From positions 372,001 through 436,000 of the forward strand of contig NZ_JAJKFK010000002.1 of the NCBI RefSeq assembly GCF_021653975.1: a stretch of DNA of 64,000 bases, written 5' to 3'. Positions 7,889 through 15,971 of this stretch are shown here, in pieces (position 1 is the stretch's first letter; each line of letters begins with the position of its first letter). Below the pieces are notes generated by a model. That model saw only the letters and a program-made list of their open reading frames with translations. It did not search any database and was not told the DNA's origin. This DNA is from Amycolatopsis sp. GM8. Lineage in GTDB: Bacteria > Actinomycetota > Actinomycetes > Mycobacteriales > Pseudonocardiaceae. The position numbers and the translations under genes are program-made.

Positions 7889-8523
7889 GGCTCCCCCAGC
7901 AGTTCGATCACCTCGTCGTCGGTGGTCTGCGCGAAATCGCCGTACCACTCGCCGATCGCGCGCAGCTCGTAAGGCATCAGGAGGCACACCACCTCGTCGA
8001 CGTCTCCCTTGAGCCCGACCACCGCCTCCGCCGCACCGACCGGCGTCGCGAAGACGAGGGTGCGCGGCTGGTCCATCTGGATCGCGCGCGCGGCGGCCCG
8101 CGCGGTGACGCCGGTCGCGAGCCCGTCGTCGACGAGGATGACGTCCCGTCCGGTTCGCGGCTCGGGAGCGCGTCCCCGCAGGTAGGCCTGCTCCCGACGG
8201 CGGGCCTCCGCCTGCTCCGCGGCGCGGGTCTCCGCCAAATCCTCGGGGCGGAGCCCGAGTATGCGCAGGGCGCGCCGGTCGTAGATGGTCTCGCCGCTCG
8301 CGGTGAGCGCACCGACGCCGAACTCGGGTTGCCCCGGCGCACCGATCTTGCGCGCGACGACCACGTCCAGCGGCGCGCCGAGGGTCTGCGCGACGGCGTG
8401 CGCGACGACGACCCCGCCACGGGCGAGCCCGAGCACCAGCGGATCGTGCCAGCGGCGCCGGAGTTGCTCGCCCAGGTGCAGACCGGCCGTCCGCCGGTCG
8501 GGAAACACCCGTCTACGCCTCAT
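7885..8523 (-). CDS. Phosphoribosyltransferase-domain protein
   Basis: The protein has 212 residues from ATG 8523, with CCAGGAAAC before it. The PRPP-binding loop is VILVDDGLATGVTARAA. The N-terminal part has LVLGLARGGVVVAHAVA and VVARKIGAPGQPEFGVGA, the signature of the putative phosphoribosyltransferase family related to Rv0571c, in which the hydrolase is often fused in one chain. Here the two functions are separate genes joined by a 4-base overlap. The physiological role is unknown; universal-stress or dormancy-type contexts are known for homologues. Confidence 0.85.
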   Translation of the reverse strand: MRRRRVFPDRRTAGLHLGEQLRRRWHDPLVLGLARGGVVVAHAVAQTLGAPLDVVVARKIGAPGQPEFGVGALTASGETIYDRRALRILGLRPEDLAETRAAEQAEARRREQAYLRGRAPEPRTGRDVILVDDGLATGVTARAAARAIQMDQPRTLVFATPVGAAEAVVGLKGDVDEVVCLLMPYELRAIGEWYGDFAQTTDDEVIELLGEP

Positions 8524-8559
8524 GTTTCCTGGATACCCCAGGTTGAGCGATGGCACACC

Positions 8560-8574
8560 TGTCCATAATGGACA
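8560..8574. promoter_or_regulatory. Perfect 15-base inverted repeat upstream of phosphoribosyltransferase
   Basis: TGTCCAT-A-ATGGACA lies about 36 bases upstream of the ATG at 8523. Its position suits an operator. No local regulator gene is attached, so the binding protein is unknown. Confidence 0.4.
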
Positions 8575-8586
8575 CTGCATGCAAAG

Positions 8587-8607
8587 GGCCGGCCCGCGCG
8601 GCCGGCC
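8587..8607. terminator. GC-rich hairpin downstream of radical SAM gene
   Basis: GGCCGGCC-CGCGC-GGCCGGCC forms an 8-base-pair stem. It is placed about 150 bases after the stop of the leftward radical SAM gene (8759) and before the leftward phosphoribosyltransferase promoter. It is a plausible terminator. Confidence 0.45.
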
Positions 8608-8758
8608 ACTTCGACGCTGAAGCGGCTGATCGCGCGGGCCGGAGCCACTCGGAGGCGGCTACGCTGCCGTGGGCAACTTCGCCTGACGCTACCCAACGGG
8701 TCCCGCCGAGGCGAATACTTGTATTGAAATCGAAATCTCACACCGCTGGGCAGGTGAT

Positions 8759-10408
8759 TTACCCGGCGCTGGCCATGATCTCGTACCGCCGCGGCCAGTG
8801 CGACCAGAACGCGCCCGTGTAGCCGAGCTGGATGAGCCTGAGCAGGAACGGGTTGTCGGCGTAGTTGTTGTCGTCCTCGGTCAGCCCGGGCAGCGTCGGG
8901 AGCATCACGCGATGCCGCTCCGACTCCGGGACCAGGTCCCACAGCAGTTGCACGGTGTTCGCCCAGCGACCGTTCGGTGCCGCGAGCGTCGCGGGATCCT
9001 CGGGCAGCAGCGGCGAAAGGTAGTAGACCGGCCGGAAGTTGCCTTCGCGGTCGAACACGAACTGCCGCTCGTACTCGACCACGCCGGAGCACTGTGCCCG
9101 CGGTTTGAGGATGATCGGTTCGGTCGCGGTGTCGGACTGCAGCCCGGGCACCGTCTGCCGGCCGTCGCAGTCCCGCGCGAGCTGGATACCCAGCGGTGAA
9201 TAGGGAAACGCCCGGATGCCGAGGCTGTACCCGGCGACGGTCACGTTCAGCGCGAGCGTCTCGCGCACCGCCTCGGTAATCGTTTCCCGTGTCTCACCCG
9301 GCATGCCGAGCAGCACCTCGACCATCACCGGCAGGTTGTACTGCTCGGTCATGGCCACGATCCGGCGCGTGTCGCTGAAGTCGTAGTAACGGCGGCCGCC
9401 GCCGGTCACCTTCCAATCGTCGAGCATGGTGTCGTTGACATGGTCGGGCGCGAGGTTGACCCCGGCACAGCCGGCTTGGATGAGCAACTCCATCAGTTCC
9501 TCGTCGAAAGGCGTTGGCTGCGCGTAGATCCACAGTCGCAGCCGCCGCAACGGCGACGCCTGGTCCTCCCGCCGCCGGACCACCTCCCGCAGCACGTTCT
9601 TGCTGTGCGCGATCGCCAGGTTGAACTCGCTGTCCGTGGTGTGCAGGTCATAGACACCTTGCGCGCACAGCATTTCCATCTCGTCGACCACGGCATCGAC
9701 CGCGCGGCGGGTGAAATGCGCGCCCTTGGCGTCCGGCTCGACGCAATGGGCACAGGCGTACGTGCAGCCATTCTTGGTCAGAATATTGCCGAGACCGCCG
9801 CCCCGGTAATAACGCAGGTTGTCCACCTTCAATGGGATACCGGACCGGCGGGTGTATTTACTAACAGCGTTCAACGGCTTGAACAATGTTTTTCCGCGAG
9901 TGGCGGAGAAAACGATCTTTTCCACGTGCCGCCCGCCATGGTTCAGCAGCAGCCCGGGCACGGTTTCCGGGGATTCGCCGGACAGCAACACGTTCGCGAG
10001 TTGCGTGATGATGTTCTCGCCCGGCCCCTTCACGCCGAACGGGATGTCGAAATAGTCCATCAGGGCGAACGGCATCGACGAGAAGCCGACGCCACCGGCC
10101 ACCAGCGGTGCGCCGGTCAAGCTCTTGATCTCGGCGATGATCGCACGATGGTCGCCGAGGAACACGCGTTGCTGCTGCGCGTAGATGGTGTCCGTGTTCC
10201 GCACGGTCACCCCGACCAGCAGCGGATCGCGGCCGGCGAAGTACTCGCGCAGCACGGTCTGCCAGTCGTCGCGGCGAAAGGTCAGGTCGACGACGTCCAC
10301 GTCGAAGCCGTCGGATTCCAATGAGGTGGTCAGAATATCCAGTGCATACGGTGTGATCGGCGGATGGACAAGGTTCGGGTTGACCAGGGTCACCAGCGCT
10401 TTACCCAT
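8759..10408 (-). CDS. Cobalamin-type radical SAM protein, TsrM (tryptophan 2-C-methyltransferase)-like
   Basis: The protein has 549 residues. An N-terminal B12-binding-type Rossmann domain (~1-150, LVNPNLVHPPITPYALDILT; no DxHxxG motif) is followed by a radical SAM barrel with the cluster motif Cys215-X3-Cys219-X2-Cys222 (NGCTYACAHC), then a helical C-terminal part. The layout fits class B cobalamin methylases. The missing DxHxxG, an Arg near residue 70 and a neighbouring tryptophanase gene make the thiostrepton enzyme TsrM, which methylates C2 of tryptophan, the best analogue. That identification is inference; another heteroarene substrate is possible. It is last in a leftward set of four genes. 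Confidence 0.75.
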   Translation of the reverse strand: MGKALVTLVNPNLVHPPITPYALDILTTSLESDGFDVDVVDLTFRRDDWQTVLREYFAGRDPLLVGVTVRNTDTIYAQQQRVFLGDHRAIIAEIKSLTGAPLVAGGVGFSSMPFALMDYFDIPFGVKGPGENIITQLANVLLSGESPETVPGLLLNHGGRHVEKIVFSATRGKTLFKPLNAVSKYTRRSGIPLKVDNLRYYRGGGLGNILTKNGCTYACAHCVEPDAKGAHFTRRAVDAVVDEMEMLCAQGVYDLHTTDSEFNLAIAHSKNVLREVVRRREDQASPLRRLRLWIYAQPTPFDEELMELLIQAGCAGVNLAPDHVNDTMLDDWKVTGGGRRYYDFSDTRRIVAMTEQYNLPVMVEVLLGMPGETRETITEAVRETLALNVTVAGYSLGIRAFPYSPLGIQLARDCDGRQTVPGLQSDTATEPIILKPRAQCSGVVEYERQFVFDREGNFRPVYYLSPLLPEDPATLAAPNGRWANTVQLLWDLVPESERHRVMLPTLPGLTEDDNNYADNPFLLRLIQLGYTGAFWSHWPRRYEIMASAG

Positions 10409-10422
10409 TTAGTTCTACTCCC

Positions 10423-10442
10423 AGGGCGAACAAGTTCGCCCT
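10423..10442. promoter_or_regulatory. Perfect inverted repeat before the radical SAM gene
   Basis: Arms AGGGCGAAC and GTTCGCCCT flank a 2-base centre, 14 bases upstream of the radical SAM start on the leftward strand. It could be an operator for the adjacent XRE or AraC regulator, or an attenuating hairpin. The GGGAG ribosome site of the radical SAM gene is embedded in the downstream edge. Confidence 0.5.
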
Positions 10443-10480
10443 CCCCACAGAAGAAAGTGTGCCTGGGCGAGAAAGGAAAA

Positions 10481-10795
10481 TCAGGGGACGAGCCCGATTT
10501 GTTGCCATCTGAGCTCTCTGGCCACCCTGGCGGACGAACGCAACCGGTCCGGCGCGATCCCCAGCACGTTGCCGAGCCATTGCTGCCAGTACGGACCGGG
10601 CACCCGCTTGCCCCGCTCCCAGCGGGAGACCTCGTCACGGCCGAGACTGTCGTTCCCGGACACCGAGACCAGCGCGTCCGCCAGCTCGTACTGGGTGAGC
10701 CCGCGCTCGCGGCGAACCGATCGGATCAGTCGTCCGATCGGTTCGCTGTCGCTGGATCTGAGGGGAGACCCCGCCCGGGTCTCGCGAGTCAGCAT
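10481..10795 (-). CDS. XRE-type helix-turn-helix protein
   Basis: The protein has about 104 residues from ATG 10795; a GTG at 10822 would add 9 residues. The HTH_3 core is IGRLIRSVRRERGLTQYELADAL ... GRDEVSRWERGKRVPGPYW, followed by a short tail and no effector domain. The same HTH type, with an extended insert before the recognition helix, starts the larger regulator at 33474. It lies between the radical SAM gene and an AraC regulator, all leftward, so it probably controls this unit. Confidence 0.8.
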   Translation of the reverse strand: MLTRETRAGSPLRSSDSEPIGRLIRSVRRERGLTQYELADALVSVSGNDSLGRDEVSRWERGKRVPGPYWQQWLGNVLGIAPDRLRSSARVARELRWQQIGLVP

Positions 10796-10846
10796 GGACT
10801 CGACGTTAGAGACCGGCCACACGGCCCACGATCCGTTTCGCGAACA

Positions 10847-11842
10847 CTATTGTCCTTTTCGTGCATGCTGCCGGCTGAGGGTCTGCCTGGGCGACTCACC
10901 GAACCGGTCCCGGTAGACCGCGGCGAATCGCCCGTGATGAGCCATCCCCCACTTGCTCGCGATCTCGCCGACGGTGGTGGTGTCGTACTGCGCCGTGCTG
11001 AGCTCGTCGTGCACCCGCTGCAGCCGGACCCCCCGCAGGTACTCGCTGGGCGAGCTGTCGAGCTGTTCACGGAAGGCCTTCTGAAGTGCGCGCACGCTGA
11101 CGCCGGCCTCGCGGGCCAGGGTCGCCGGCGTGTGCGACCACTCGGGGTGGCCCTCCAGCAGGTCGACCGCGATCCCGAGCAGCCGCGACGGCACCGGGCG
11201 GTCGTCCCCTTCGAGCATCGCGGAATAGTTGTGCGGCTGGGCCAGCAGGAGCCCGGTGATGGTGCTCTGCTCGAACTGCTCCATGGTCAGCGGATGCGTC
11301 AGGAGCGTCTCGTCGAAGTCCATCTCGGCGATGCCCTGCCGCAGCCCGGCGAACCAGCTGCGCGCGAGCCCCTTCGTGACGTCCATGCCGAGCTGGAACC
11401 TGATCGGCTCGCGCAGCGCCCCGTCGATCATCTCGGACAGCCGCGCCTCCACCGCGGCGCGCTCGATCCGGATGACGAGGTTGCCGCAGTCCTTCGACAA
11501 CCGCATCTGCAGCGACGAGGTGGGCGAGGCGATTGCGATCCGGTGTGCGTCTGCTTGTACATGTTCGAAACCGCTCAGATACTGCCCCCTTCCTGCATCC
11601 GGTATCAGAATGGCGAAAAACGAGCCGAGTTCCCCGGGATTGACCCGGGCATCCCAGCCGTAGGAGACATACGTAATCGCCATATTGTGCATACGATGAC
11701 AGTGCATCCGCGCGTCCAGTTCGGCCTGCCGTCCCACCACATCCATCTTGTGCGGGCAGAAGATCTTCCCTACCAGGTCACGCGTCTCATCGAGGTCTCT
11801 GGACTCGAAGAGTTTGTATTTCTCGAGGGGTAACGATGTCAT
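10847..11842 (-). CDS. AraC-family regulator (AraC-binding-like N-terminal domain)
   Basis: The protein has 331 residues. The N-terminal ~200 residues form a cupin-like effector domain of the AraC_binding_2 type (YVSYGWDARVNPGELGSFFAI). The C-terminal ~100 residues hold the double HTH (LAREAGVSVRALQKAFREQL ... IASKWGMAHHGRFAAVYRDRF). It is a paralogue of the regulator at 18737-19711, with shared phrases LDARM and CPH near the N-terminus. It lies 161 bases downstream of the tryptophanase-like gene and is the likely activator of that unit. Confidence 0.9.
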   Translation of the reverse strand: MTSLPLEKYKLFESRDLDETRDLVGKIFCPHKMDVVGRQAELDARMHCHRMHNMAITYVSYGWDARVNPGELGSFFAILIPDAGRGQYLSGFEHVQADAHRIAIASPTSSLQMRLSKDCGNLVIRIERAAVEARLSEMIDGALREPIRFQLGMDVTKGLARSWFAGLRQGIAEMDFDETLLTHPLTMEQFEQSTITGLLLAQPHNYSAMLEGDDRPVPSRLLGIAVDLLEGHPEWSHTPATLAREAGVSVRALQKAFREQLDSSPSEYLRGVRLQRVHDELSTAQYDTTTVGEIASKWGMAHHGRFAAVYRDRFGESPRQTLSRQHARKGQ

Positions 11843-12003
11843 TGTCCCGGGCGTCGTTTTCGATCAAGGTCTAGGCGATGCCGACTCCCACACCTCCAGA
11901 CTCACCAGCCTCGAACTTTTCGCAGAAGAACTGTACCGACAAACGGGTGGAGTTTGCTGACTGCAACTTGCAGAGAACACCCGGGATGATTGCCGGTGCG
12001 TTT

Positions 12004-13371
12004 TTACGCTTGTTCTAGAACAGCGGTGAACTGCCGCATCGCGCCACCCTGGCGGACCAGCCGGTAGCCCCGCAGTTGCTCGGCCTTCGACCGGACCAGC
12101 TCCGCGACGTCGACGACGTATTCGAGATGGCTGGCGGTGTACACGCGGCGAGGCAGCGCGAAGCGGACCAGCTCCCGCGGCGCCGGGGTGTCCGGCGCGC
12201 CGTCCTGCCCCGGCCTGCCGAACACCAGCGTGCCCAGCTCGCACACCCGCACCCCGCCCGCCAGGTACAGCTCGTTGGCGAACGCGGTGGCCGGGAACTG
12301 TTGCGGCGGGATGTGCTCGAGCAGCACGCCCGCGTCGACGTAGACCGCGTGGCAGCCGGTCGGCTGCAGCACCGGCAGTCCCGCGAGTCCGAGCTGCTCG
12401 CCGAACCACCGCGCGGACTCCGCGCGGTAGCGCAGGTAGTCCGGATCCGTGACCTCGATCAGGCCCTGCGCGAGCACCTCCAGGTCACGCCCGGCGAGCC
12501 CGCCGTAGGTGGGGAACCCTTCGAACGCGATGACCTGGTCCGCGCACCGGCCGGCGAGCTCGGCGTCGCGAAGCGCGATGAGGCCACCGATATTGGCCAG
12601 ACCGTCCTTCTTGAGGCTGGCCCAGCAGCCGTCGGCGAGATCGAACATGGTGCGCGCGACCGCGCGTGGCGTGGAGTCGGCGTAGCCCACTTCACGTTCG
12701 GTGATGAGATAGGCGTTCTCCGCGAACCGCGACGCGTCGAGGAACAGCGGGATGCCGTGCGTGTCACAGAGTTTGCGGGCACCGGCGATGTTGAGCAGCG
12801 AGACCGGCTGGCCGCCGTTGGCGTTGTTGGTCACGGTCAGCACGACGCACCGGATCCGTGGCCCGGATTGGCCGTCGAGCAGCTCGGCGAGCGCGTCCAG
12901 GTCGATGTCGCCGCCAAAAGGGTTCTGCACTCCTTCATACGACGGCACCGGCAGGTCGACGGCTTCTGCTCCGGCGGCCTCGACACTCGCCCGCGTGCTG
13001 TCGAAATGCGTGTTGCTCACCGAGATGTCGCCGAGTCCCAGCAGGTTGCCGAGCAGGATCCGTTCGGCCGCCCGCCCCTGGTGCGTCGGCAATACCTCCG
13101 GGAAGCCGGTGAGGTCCTGGACCACGGACTGGAACCGGTCGAACGAGCGCGCGCCGGCGTAGGACTCGTCGCCGGTCATCAGAGCCGCCCACTGGTCGGC
13201 CGACATGGCCGCGGTCCCGGAGTCGGTCAGCAGGTCGATCGTGATCTTCCGGGCAGGCACCCGGAAGAGGTTGTACCCCGCGGTGGTCAGAGCTTCGCGC
13301 CGCTCATCGGGTGATGGAAAAGGGATCGACTCGATGGCCTTGATACGGAACGGCTCCATGAAAGACGGCAT
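12004..13371 (-). CDS. Beta-eliminating lyase, tryptophanase / tyrosine phenol-lyase family
   Basis: The protein has 455 residues. ATG 13371 is chosen because GAGGAG lies 8 bases upstream. Family motifs: IDLLTDSGTAAMS, GDESYAG, LPTHQGRAAE, NGGQPVS, DASRFAENA, and SLKKDGLANIGG with the PLP lysine at about K255. The C-terminal GVRVCELGTLVFGR matches tryptophanase (EIGSxLLGR) better than tyrosine phenol-lyase, whose key Arg is in SMERG. The residue equivalent to the tryptophanase C-terminal His is Gln (RQFTAVL), so substrate preference may differ. It releases an indole, pyruvate and ammonia from the amino acid. It is first in the unit leading to the radical SAM gene. Confidence 0.9.
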   Translation of the reverse strand: MPSFMEPFRIKAIESIPFPSPDERREALTTAGYNLFRVPARKITIDLLTDSGTAAMSADQWAALMTGDESYAGARSFDRFQSVVQDLTGFPEVLPTHQGRAAERILLGNLLGLGDISVSNTHFDSTRASVEAAGAEAVDLPVPSYEGVQNPFGGDIDLDALAELLDGQSGPRIRCVVLTVTNNANGGQPVSLLNIAGARKLCDTHGIPLFLDASRFAENAYLITEREVGYADSTPRAVARTMFDLADGCWASLKKDGLANIGGLIALRDAELAGRCADQVIAFEGFPTYGGLAGRDLEVLAQGLIEVTDPDYLRYRAESARWFGEQLGLAGLPVLQPTGCHAVYVDAGVLLEHIPPQQFPATAFANELYLAGGVRVCELGTLVFGRPGQDGAPDTPAPRELVRFALPRRVYTASHLEYVVDVAELVRSKAEQLRGYRLVRQGGAMRQFTAVLEQA

Positions 13372-13579
13372 GCTGAATCTCCTCGCCCCGAGGGAAGCCC
13401 AACCCCTCCAGCGTGACCGCCCGATCGCAGCAGCGCCAGAGGCCAATCAGCGCAGCGAAATTGCGCCATTACACCCTGATGAGTGAGCTGGACCACAGCG
13501 CTCGATTGAGCGTTACCCACATGTAACTATCGAGCCACGGATGTACGAAAGGGCCTCGCGAAGGGTGAAGATCTGAGTC

Positions 13580-15247
13580 GTGGAAGTCGCGGTCGAGCAA
13601 GTCAGCTTCGCGTTCCAGCCGCTCTACAGCCTGCACACGGGCGGCATCGTCGGAGTCGAAGCGCTCGCCCGGCCGACCTCGGGCAAGGTGCAGGAGCTGC
13701 TCCGGTACGCGATGCGGAAGGGCCGCCTGGTCAAGGTGGACGCCGCGCTCGCCGCCCGCGCCGTCGTCGAAGAGTCGTCTTACGAGACCCTGCTCCCGCT
13801 CCATCTCAACGTGACCGCAGAGTCGGCCGCCGACCCGCAGCTGGTGCTCGATTCCCTGCTGGAGACCCTCGCCACGACCGGCCGCCGCCCACGTGAGGTC
13901 GTCCTCGAAATCGGTTCGCCCTTCCACGGCGTGCCCGCGAAGGCGCTGGTCGACGGCACCGCCCGGCTCGCCGAACTCGGCTTCCGCATCGCGTTCGACA
14001 ACCTCGGCCACGGCGACATCCCGCTCAACCTGCTCGCCGACGCCCGGCCCGACCTGATCAAACTGGACCGCAGCACCCTGCACCGGCTGCCCGGCGACCG
14101 GACGACCGTCGCGCTCATCGAGGCGCTCTGTCACTTCGCGGCGCGCACCGGCATCCGGATCGTCGCGACCGGGATCGAGACCGAAGCGCAGCTGGCGACC
14201 GTGCGGCAGCTGGGCATCCGGATCGTGCAGGGCAACCTGTTCGCCCCGGCGCGCGAAGGCGCGGTGCCGGCCAAGGGGCTCGCCGACGTCGTCGAGCCCG
14301 GGCCGGCGCGGGTGTCGACAGCCAGCCCGCGCGTCGACGATTTCCTGCACTCCCCCGCGACCCTGCCCGCCGACGCGAACTGCGACGACGTCCGCAAGGT
14401 GCTGCTCGATCAGGACGCGCCGACCGGGATTGTCGGGGTGGACCCGGACAACCGGCCCGTCTGGTCGATCGACCGGGCTCGCTTCCTGCTCGACCTGACC
14501 GGGCCGTTCGGCCACGCGCTGCACGCGAACCGTCCCGCGGCCCGGCTCGCCGACCCGCCGCGCACGATCCGTTCCGGCGCGGGCGCGCTCGAACTGCTCG
14601 ACCTGGTCACCGATGCCGCACTGGATCGCACCGGCGACGACGTGATCGTGGTCGACGCGCAGGGGCGGTGTCTCGGCGTCGTGCTGGTGCACGAGCTGAT
14701 CCGCGCGGTCGCGGAGATGAAGATCGAGGAAGCCGCGGCGCTCAACCCGCTCACCAGGCTGCCGGGCAGTGACGCGGTCGCCCGCACCGTCGACCAGCGG
14801 CTCGAGTCCGGGCATCCCCTCGTCGTGGCCTGGCTCGACGTCGACTCGTTCAAGCGGGTCAACGACACCGCGGGGTTCGCCGCCGGCGACGACCTGATCC
14901 GGGCGCTCGGGCGCGCACTGTCCGATCTGAGCACGAAGCTGCGCAGCGTCACGATCAGCCACGTCGGCGGGGACGACTTCCTGATCGCCTGCGATATCGA
15001 CGAAATCACCACGGTGGCCGACAGTCTGCTGGACACCCCGTGGGCCGCCGACGGCATGCCGGTCACGGTCTCGCTGGCGACGGTGGTCTGTACCGGCGCG
15101 ATGGCGAAGTCCTATCGGGACGTTTCCCGGCTGCTGGCGCCGCTCAAAAAGGCCGCCAAGGACGTTCGCGGGTCGAGCTGGGTGAACGGCTGGCCCGGTT
15201 CCGAACGGGTCGAGATTCTTCGTGGCCGGCCTGTTCCGGGGGCGTGA
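13580..15247 (+). CDS. EAL - CBS - GGDEF composite signalling protein
   Basis: The protein has 555 residues from GTG 13580. Domain order is EAL (~1-235), a CBS-pair-like region (~250-380), then GGDEF (~395-540), the reverse of the usual GGDEF-EAL order. EAL itself is present (GVEALARP, E27), but the loop-6 DDFG is FDNLGHG and the EGVE motif is ATGIE, so phosphodiesterase activity is doubtful. The GGDEF signature is HVGGDDF and may still work as a cyclase. No membrane segment is seen. It resembles actinobacterial cytoplasmic c-di-GMP proteins. It may sense a nucleotide through the CBS pair, which is inference. Confidence 0.88.
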   Translation: MEVAVEQVSFAFQPLYSLHTGGIVGVEALARPTSGKVQELLRYAMRKGRLVKVDAALAARAVVEESSYETLLPLHLNVTAESAADPQLVLDSLLETLATTGRRPREVVLEIGSPFHGVPAKALVDGTARLAELGFRIAFDNLGHGDIPLNLLADARPDLIKLDRSTLHRLPGDRTTVALIEALCHFAARTGIRIVATGIETEAQLATVRQLGIRIVQGNLFAPAREGAVPAKGLADVVEPGPARVSTASPRVDDFLHSPATLPADANCDDVRKVLLDQDAPTGIVGVDPDNRPVWSIDRARFLLDLTGPFGHALHANRPAARLADPPRTIRSGAGALELLDLVTDAALDRTGDDVIVVDAQGRCLGVVLVHELIRAVAEMKIEEAAALNPLTRLPGSDAVARTVDQRLESGHPLVVAWLDVDSFKRVNDTAGFAAGDDLIRALGRALSDLSTKLRSVTISHVGGDDFLIACDIDEITTVADSLLDTPWAADGMPVTVSLATVVCTGAMAKSYRDVSRLLAPLKKAAKDVRGSSWVNGWPGSERVEILRGRPVPGA

Positions 15248-15420
15248 GCAAATTCCTGATCGCGAGCTCCGGATGCGCCGCCCGCCCCTCGGCAGGGCCG
15301 CGCCGCCGGCGATTCGCCGAGGATATCCACAGCCTTCATGGGAAGCGCATTGTCGCGCCCTGCCGCAGAATGTCGCACCCGCGCGAATATCGACGTTCAA
15401 GCAGGTCGTAGCTTTGCCAC

Positions 15421-15681
15421 GTGGTCATTCCGAAGTTCGAACCCGGCGACACTCCGGGCTACGTCTACGAAATGATGGCCGAGCATCTCGCCGCCCGGAT
15501 CGAGGCCGGCGAATTGCCCCCGAATACACCCCTGCCCTCGGAACGAAGGCTCGCCCAGGAATATGGGGTGTCACTGGGAACGGCCCGGCACGCGACCCGT
15601 CTTCTCCGTTATCGGGGACTGGTGGTCACGATCAGGTCGAAAGGAACTTACATAGCGAACCGGCACGGACGTCCGCAGTAA
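15421..15681 (+). CDS. Small GntR-type winged-helix protein
   Basis: The protein has 86 residues from a GTG start; no good ribosome site is seen. It contains only the GntR winged-helix domain: YVYEMMAEHLAARIEAGEL, LPSERRLAQEYGVSLGTARHA, LVVTIRSKGTYI. With no effector domain it is one of the short GntR proteins common in actinomycetes. The target is unknown; about 290 bases without a gene follow. Confidence 0.85.
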   Translation: MVIPKFEPGDTPGYVYEMMAEHLAARIEAGELPPNTPLPSERRLAQEYGVSLGTARHATRLLRYRGLVVTIRSKGTYIANRHGRPQ

Positions 15682-15971
15682 AAGCACACGCACTCACCCG
15701 TACGGGTATTTCTACATTGTCATCTCACTCAGCGCGACCAACCCCTGGACACCCGGCCGGCCCCGGCACCCATTTCAAAATCCCAGCTCCCGGCCCTCGT
15801 CAAACCTTTGGCGGTACCAATGTTTCATGTTTGGCGGATATCGTGACGACGATGCGTTCCGCAGCCCACCCGTTGACTGCCGGCCCGCACATGATTAAGA
15901 CGGTGCGGGTGACCGGCATCCGTGAGCATGCACATGCACGTGCAAGTCGTGCCCGGGTCCGGTGACGAGTC
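15682..15971. other. Intergenic stretch, no gene seen
   Basis: About 290 bases lie between the GntR protein and the acetyltransferase. No convincing coding frame, RNA gene or strong hairpin is seen. A short motif TTTGGCGG occurs twice (near 15802 and 15828). Confidence 0.4.

Noticed and set aside
8759-10408. RiPP-maturase or lipid/hopanoid B12-radical SAM enzyme
   Set aside because: No precursor peptide, SPASM-type cysteines, or hopanoid/isoprenoid genes are seen nearby. The tryptophanase neighbour favours an indole amino-acid substrate.
12004-13371. Tyrosine phenol-lyase
   Set aside because: The segment that carries the tyrosine-specific Arg in phenol-lyases is instead ELGTLVFGR, tryptophanase-like.
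13469-15400. Long open frame opposite the EAL-GGDEF gene
   Set aside because: It is a high-GC antisense shadow: rich in Arg/Gly/Ala, with no domain motif, while the rightward frame has clear EAL and GGDEF motifs. The same applies to the long antisense frames opposite the multicopper oxidase, the FtsK-like ATPase, metK and the nuclease.
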